DNA from: Chloroflexota bacterium
GTDB taxonomy: Bacteria; Chloroflexota; UBA6077; FW602-bin22; JAMCYS01
DNA length: 37,853 nt
Reading direction: 5' to 3'
NCBI GenBank assembly: GCA_023473795.1
Contig: JAMCYS010000018.1
Coordinates: 1 to 37,853, forward strand
The translations under genes were made by a program, and so were the position numbers. Under the pieces are notes generated by a model. The model worked only from the letters and a program-made list of their open reading frames with translations, did no database searches and had not been told where the DNA came from. Below, piece after piece: positions 35,002 to 37,853 of this stretch; position 1 is the stretch's first letter, and each line of letters begins with the position of its first letter.

Positions 35002-35844
35002 CTATTCGGCCCGGGGCTCGTTGACGCCGGTCTTGGCCAGGGCGTCGTTCATACTGCCACTGCGGAAGCCAGCGAGATCGAGGGCTACGTAGGCGTAGCC
35101 AAGGTCCTTCAGCCAGGCCAGAACTTGCTCGCGCAGCGTCGCCTCCAGCAGGCGGGCGAACTCGGCCGGGGCCACTTCTAGGCGAGCTATCTCGCTGTGG
35201 TCACGCACTCGCACCTCGCGGAAGCCCAGCTCGTAACGCAGGAAGGCCTCGGCTTGCTCCACGCGCGTCAGCTTCTCCGGGGTGATCCGCGTGCCATAAG
35301 GAAAGCGGGAGGATAGACAGGCCATCGCCGGCTTGTCCCAGGTGCGCAGCCCCAGTCGCCGCGAGAGCTCGCGCACGTCCGCCTTGCTGAAGCCCGCCTC
35401 AAGCAGCGGGGCGACGGCCCCCGCCTCCCTGGCGGCGCGCATTCCCGGTCGGTAGTCGCCCAGGTCGGTCGCCGTGGCGCCGTAGGCCAGATGGCGGAAG
35501 CCGCGTTGCCCCGCCAGCGCCCGCATGCGCTCGAAAAGCTCACGCTTGCAGTAGTAGCAGCGGTCGGGCGGGTTATTGGCAAAATGATCGTCGGCCAGCT
35601 CCGCGGTGGCCACGGTGGCGAACTGCGCCCCCAGCTCCGCCGCCAGCGTCCTGGCCTCCTCCAACTCCTGGCGTGGCAGGGTGGGCGAGTCGGCGGTGAT
35701 CGCCAGAACGCGCTCTGCCCCCAGCGCCCGCAGGCTCATCGCCAGGAGGAGGGAGGAGTCGCTGCCGCCCGAGAAGGCCACGGCCACGTTCTCCAGTTCC
35801 TTCAGGTGCGCGCTCAGTGCTTCGATCTTGGCCTCGAGTTCCAA
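35002..35844 (-). CDS. larE: ATP-dependent sacrificial sulfur transferase LarE
   Basis: LarE-type enzymes activate a carboxylate with ATP and insert sulfur, in the model case from their own Cys, during nickel-pincer cofactor synthesis. The 280-residue protein has the PP-loop AVAFSGGSDSSLLL (SGGSDS, residues 25-30), DRCYYCKRELF and MACLSSRFPYGT, giving the Cys set seen in cluster-type or sacrificial LarE proteins. I start at the TTG at 35844 (GGAGAAG upstream, 7 nt) since the family begins here; the frame is open to 36063 but that part is not LarE-like. LarB, LarC and LarA are not in the window, so the sulfur acceptor may be different. Confidence 0.9.
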   Translation of the reverse strand: MELEAKIEALSAHLKELENVAVAFSGGSDSSLLLAMSLRALGAERVLAITADSPTLPRQELEEARTLAAELGAQFATVATAELADDHFANNPPDRCYYCKRELFERMRALAGQRGFRHLAYGATATDLGDYRPGMRAAREAGAVAPLLEAGFSKADVRELSRRLGLRTWDKPAMACLSSRFPYGTRITPEKLTRVEQAEAFLRYELGFREVRVRDHSEIARLEVAPAEFARLLEATLREQVLAWLKDLGYAYVALDLAGFRSGSMNDALAKTGVNEPRAE

Positions 35845-35956
35845 GGTGGCTTCTCCAGTTTCAGTTGTCGGCTGGCTGCTCGCTGGCCGTCGCGCCCCTC
35901 GGGCCAGGTGGAAGGGTGCGCCGACCCACGGCCGTGGCGTCAGCCGCCGCCAGGTG

Positions 35957-36154
35957 CTACCGAGCCGCTTCTCGGTCGCGGGCACGTTTCTTCCTGGCCC
36001 CGCGAAGAGCCGCTTCGATTTTGTCTTTGCAGCAGGCGCACACCCTGATAGCGCGGCCCGCAATGGCCGGGTGGGGGATGTCCAGCACCCGTCTGCCCTG
36101 CAGGGGGCACTGGTACCCCCCGCAGTGGTCGCGATAGGAGCTGGCGGCGCTCAC
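35957..36154 (-). CDS. Small Cys-rich, zinc-finger-like protein
   Basis: 65 residues, unrecognised. It starts 23 nt after cysK with GTG at 36154 and GGGAGG 9-14 nt upstream, so it is very likely translated. Cys residues sit in DHCGGYQC and VCACC, a layout that could bind zinc or an Fe-S cluster, and the C-terminus is a basic Arg/Lys-rich helix (about 44-65). Position between cysK and larE suggests a role in sulfur handling or its regulation. No homology is claimed. Confidence 0.6.
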   Translation of the reverse strand: MSAASSYRDHCGGYQCPLQGRRVLDIPHPAIAGRAIRVCACCKDKIEAALRGARKKRARDREAAR

Positions 36155-36177
36155 CTCTCGGATCCTCCCAGATAGGG

Positions 36178-37110
36178 CTAAGATTGCTGGAAGAGCGGGG
36201 TAGACAGGTAACGCTCGCCGGTGTCGGGCAGGAGGACGACGATCAGCTTGCCGGCATTCTCCGGGCGCCGGGCCACCTGGATGGCGGCGTGGGCGGCGGC
36301 CCCGCTGCTGATACCGGCGAGAATTCCCTCCTGGCGGGCCAACGCCCGGCCCATGGCAAAGGCCTCGTCGTTCGTCACCCTGAGAACCTCGTCGATCAGC
36401 TCGCGGTCGAGCACCTGGGGCACAAAGCCGGCGCCGATGCCTTGGATCTTGTGCGGGCCGGGCTGGCCGCCTGAGAGCACGGGCGAGTCCGTCGGCTCGA
36501 CGGCGATGGCCTTAAAGCCGGGCTTGCGTGCCTTCAGCACTTGGGCGACGCCGGTGATCGTGCCGCCGGTGCCTACGCCGCCGACGAAGATGTCCACTTG
36601 CCCGTCCGTGTCGGCCCAGATCTCCTCGGCCGTGGTCTCACGGTGGATCTTGGGGTTGGCCGGGTTCTTGAATTGCTGCGGCAGCAGCGCCCCAGGGTTT
36701 TCGGCCACCACCTGCTCCGCCCGACGGATGGCGCCGTTCATCCCCTCGCTGCCCGGGGTAAGAACGATCTCGGCCCCCAGGGCTTTGAGCAGCTGGCGGC
36801 GCTCGACGCTCATTGTCTCGGGCATGGTGAGGACCAGTCTGTAGCCCCGAGCGGCGGCGACGAAAGCCAGGGCAATGCCGGTGTTGCCGCTCGTGGGCTC
36901 GACGACCAGGCCACCGGGCCTGAGCGCACCGGCCTTCTCCGCCTCGTCGATCATGGAGACGCCGATGCGGTCCTTGACGCTGCTGAGGGGGTTGAAGCTC
37001 TCCATCTTCGCCACCACGCTGGCGTGGGCGCCCTCGGTCACGCGGTTAAGGCGCACTAGAGGGGTGCGGCCTATGGTTTCGGTAATATCGCCGTAGATCC
37101 TCGTAGACAA
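36178..37110 (-). CDS. cysK: Cysteine synthase (O-acetylserine sulfhydrylase)
   Basis: A PLP enzyme that makes cysteine from O-acetylserine and sulfide. The 310-residue protein has the PLP-binding K46 in [11 protein letters not shown], the substrate loop [12 protein letters not shown], the phosphate-binding [13 protein letters not shown] and the late [13 protein letters not shown] block. Length is typical of CysK. It follows the Rrf2 regulator by 56 nt on the same strand and is presumably under its control, as cysteine genes are under CymR in Gram-positive bacteria. Confidence 0.95.
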   Translation of the reverse strand: MSTRIYGDITETIGRTPLVRLNRVTEGAHASVVAKMESFNPLSSVKDRIGVSMIDEAEKAGALRPGGLVVEPTSGNTGIALAFVAAARGYRLVLTMPETMSVERRQLLKALGAEIVLTPGSEGMNGAIRRAEQVVAENPGALLPQQFKNPANPKIHRETTAEEIWADTDGQVDIFVGGVGTGGTITGVAQVLKARKPGFKAIAVEPTDSPVLSGGQPGPHKIQGIGAGFVPQVLDRELIDEVLRVTNDEAFAMGRALARQEGILAGISSGAAAHAAIQVARRPENAGKLIVVLLPDTGERYLSTPLFQQS

Positions 37111-37166
37111 TTCAGTGCCTCCTCACTTGCCTAGTGCCGATATTGTGTTTGTCCCGCTCGGCCGGA

Positions 37167-37610
37167 CTATATAGCGTAGTCCAGGACCTTTGCCTGTTGT
37201 CGCTCTCGCGCCCGGTCGGCCAAGGCGGCCACGGTCGTCGCCTCCAGCTTGCTCATCGTCTGCTCGAAAAGCTCGCACCAAACCTCGCGGGCCACACAGT
37301 CCACGGCCCGGCGACACTCCTCGGGGTTGCCCACGCAGCTCACGAACGTTTCGTGGCTCTCAAAGACGTCGTACACGTCGCGTAGGGTGATCCGGCCAGC
37401 GGGCCGGGCCAGCCTATAGCCGCCCTGTGAGCCACGCGCACTCTGCACCAGGCCGGCGCCGCGCAGCGCGCTGAAGAGGGATTCCAGGTACTTGAGGGAG
37501 AGGTCCTGACTAGCAGCAATTTGCTGAAGACTGATGGCCCCCTCGCCCTCACGGAGGGCCAGCTCCAACAGCGCCCTGGTCGCGTAGCGGGTCCTGGTGT
37601 TGATACGCAC
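37167..37610 (-). CDS. Rrf2-family regulator, IscR-like, first gene of the sulfur operon
   Basis: 147 residues. The winged helix-turn-helix (about 5-75) includes RYATRALLELALREG, ISLQQIAASQDLSLKYLESL and a wing GSQGGYRLARP. Three Cys (C92, C99, C105) in CVGNPEECRRAVDC match the spacing of the [2Fe-2S]-binding Cys of IscR (C-x6-C-x5-C), so the protein may sense Fe-S or redox status. CymR-type regulators lack this set. The GTG at 37610 has AGGAG about 9 nt upstream. A dyad overlaps its own -10 box, suggesting autorepression. Confidence 0.92.
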   Translation of the reverse strand: MRINTRTRYATRALLELALREGEGAISLQQIAASQDLSLKYLESLFSALRGAGLVQSARGSQGGYRLARPAGRITLRDVYDVFESHETFVSCVGNPEECRRAVDCVAREVWCELFEQTMSKLEATTVAALADRARERQQAKVLDYAI

Positions 37611-37621
37611 GGATACATCTC

Positions 37622-37647
37622 CTACTAATCCTTAGGGGATAGTAGGC
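37622..37647 (-). promoter_or_regulatory. Candidate Rrf2 operator
   Basis: CCTACTA at 37622-37628 and TAGTAGG at 37641-37647 form 7-bp inverted arms with a 12-nt centre. The dyad covers the -10 and start-point region of the Rrf2 promoter, a position suited to autorepression. Confidence 0.55.
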
Positions 37648-37667
37648 ATATCTCGGCAGAATGTCAA
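37639..37667 (-). promoter_or_regulatory. Sigma-70 promoter of the Rrf2-cysK sulfur operon
   Basis: On the minus strand TTGACA (37667-37662), exactly 17 nt, then TACTAT (37644-37639). The transcript would start near 37632, about 22 nt before the GTG. Confidence 0.75.
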
Positions 37668-37697
37668 TAGGTAGCACTGGCATTCGTGCATAATCCC

Positions 37698-37838
37698 GTA
37701 GGGGCGGGCGTCTCTGCCCGCCCGCCGGCCATGTCCCCGAAGCGTAGCGAAGGGGGCGGCCGCGGCCGCCGTAGCGGCGTAGTTGCCAGCTCGGCGTGGG
37801 GATTAGACGGGCGGGCGGGTACGGAGCCCCGCCCCTAC
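37698..37838. repeat. 141-bp G/C-rich element with terminal inverted repeats
   Basis: GTAGGGGCGGG at 37698-37708 and its exact reverse complement at 37828-37838 bound a 141-bp segment with internal short GGGCGGGC/GCCCGCCC palindromes and no ORF of note. It looks like a non-autonomous dispersed repeat, of a type I recall from intergenic spaces in Chloroflexota and other GC-rich uncultured bacteria. Confidence 0.6.
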
Positions 37839-37853
37839 CGCCATACCTGCCAG

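Noticed and set aside
37698-37838. CRISPR-like or tRNA-like structure
   Set aside because: Only one pair of terminal inverted repeats, no spaced direct repeats and no tRNA T-loop.

Overview
The window is a high-GC, densely packed bacterial chromosome segment with no rRNA, tRNA, phage or IS genes. The gene repertoire (TspO-like Trp-rich protein, tungsten-type aldehyde:ferredoxin oxidoreductase, YHS-HMA copper ATPase, CuA-type fusion proteins, Cys-type CcmE, LarE/CysK/Rrf2 sulfur cluster) and a G/C-rich dispersed inverted repeat at the right edge suggest an uncultured Chloroflexota-like organism. That placement is an inference from protein style, not a phylogeny.

Layout. 1-3500: Trp-rich membrane protein, an M56-type metallopeptidase operon and a DUF5808-like protein. 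3650-8760: housekeeping block miaB, rdgB, and a DnaQ-DinG exonuclease/helicase fusion. 8878-10767: a lone aldehyde:ferredoxin oxidoreductase. 11009-18868: a copper/envelope region with a cupredoxin, CopA, an orphan histidine kinase, a secreted Met-rich repeat protein, NfeD, DUF2933 and a DUF1573-like anchored protein. 19293-22686: ccmE, ccmF, a small protein and a CcmI-like zinc-ribbon protein. 22843-24958: an OmpR-type two-component pair. 25037-26992: lipoprotein, methyltransferase and a second cupredoxin. 32121 down to 27022 (minus strand): a six-gene operon ccdA, ccmG, ccmH, PCYCGC lipoprotein, CuA-polyferredoxin, CuA-cytochrome c. 37610 down to 32770 (minus strand): rrf2, cysK, small Cys protein, larE, cysteine desulfurase, thiF/moeB-like.

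Main discovery. Three genes are each interrupted by one in-frame TGA, and each TGA sits exactly where the family has the first cysteine of a metal/thiol motif: CopA second HMA domain (GMT-TGA-ASC), the PCYCGC lipoprotein (GYG-TGA-SLC) and the DUF1573-like protein (TTT-TGA-MCT). In all three the reading frame continues with the family sequence. In all three a hairpin follows the TGA with a 5-nt apical loop starting 19-21 nt downstream and a G as the second loop base, as expected of bacterial SECIS elements. I read these as three selenoproteins of a copper-handling and cytochrome c/thiol system in the cell envelope. TGA is an ordinary stop elsewhere in the window, so a general code change does not explain it. 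The sel genes are not in the window, so this remains a strong prediction.

How the genes fit together: CcdA moves reductant across the membrane, CcmG and CcmH handle apocytochrome thiols, CcmE and CcmF deliver and attach heme, and the clients include the CuA-cytochrome c protein. CopA, the cupredoxins, DUF2933 and the Met-rich protein suggest copper supply to, or protection of, the CuA sites. The right-hand sulfur operon (Rrf2-controlled) makes cysteine and mobilises its sulfur. CcmA, CcmB, CcmC and the terminal oxidoreductase served by the CuA proteins are not in this window.
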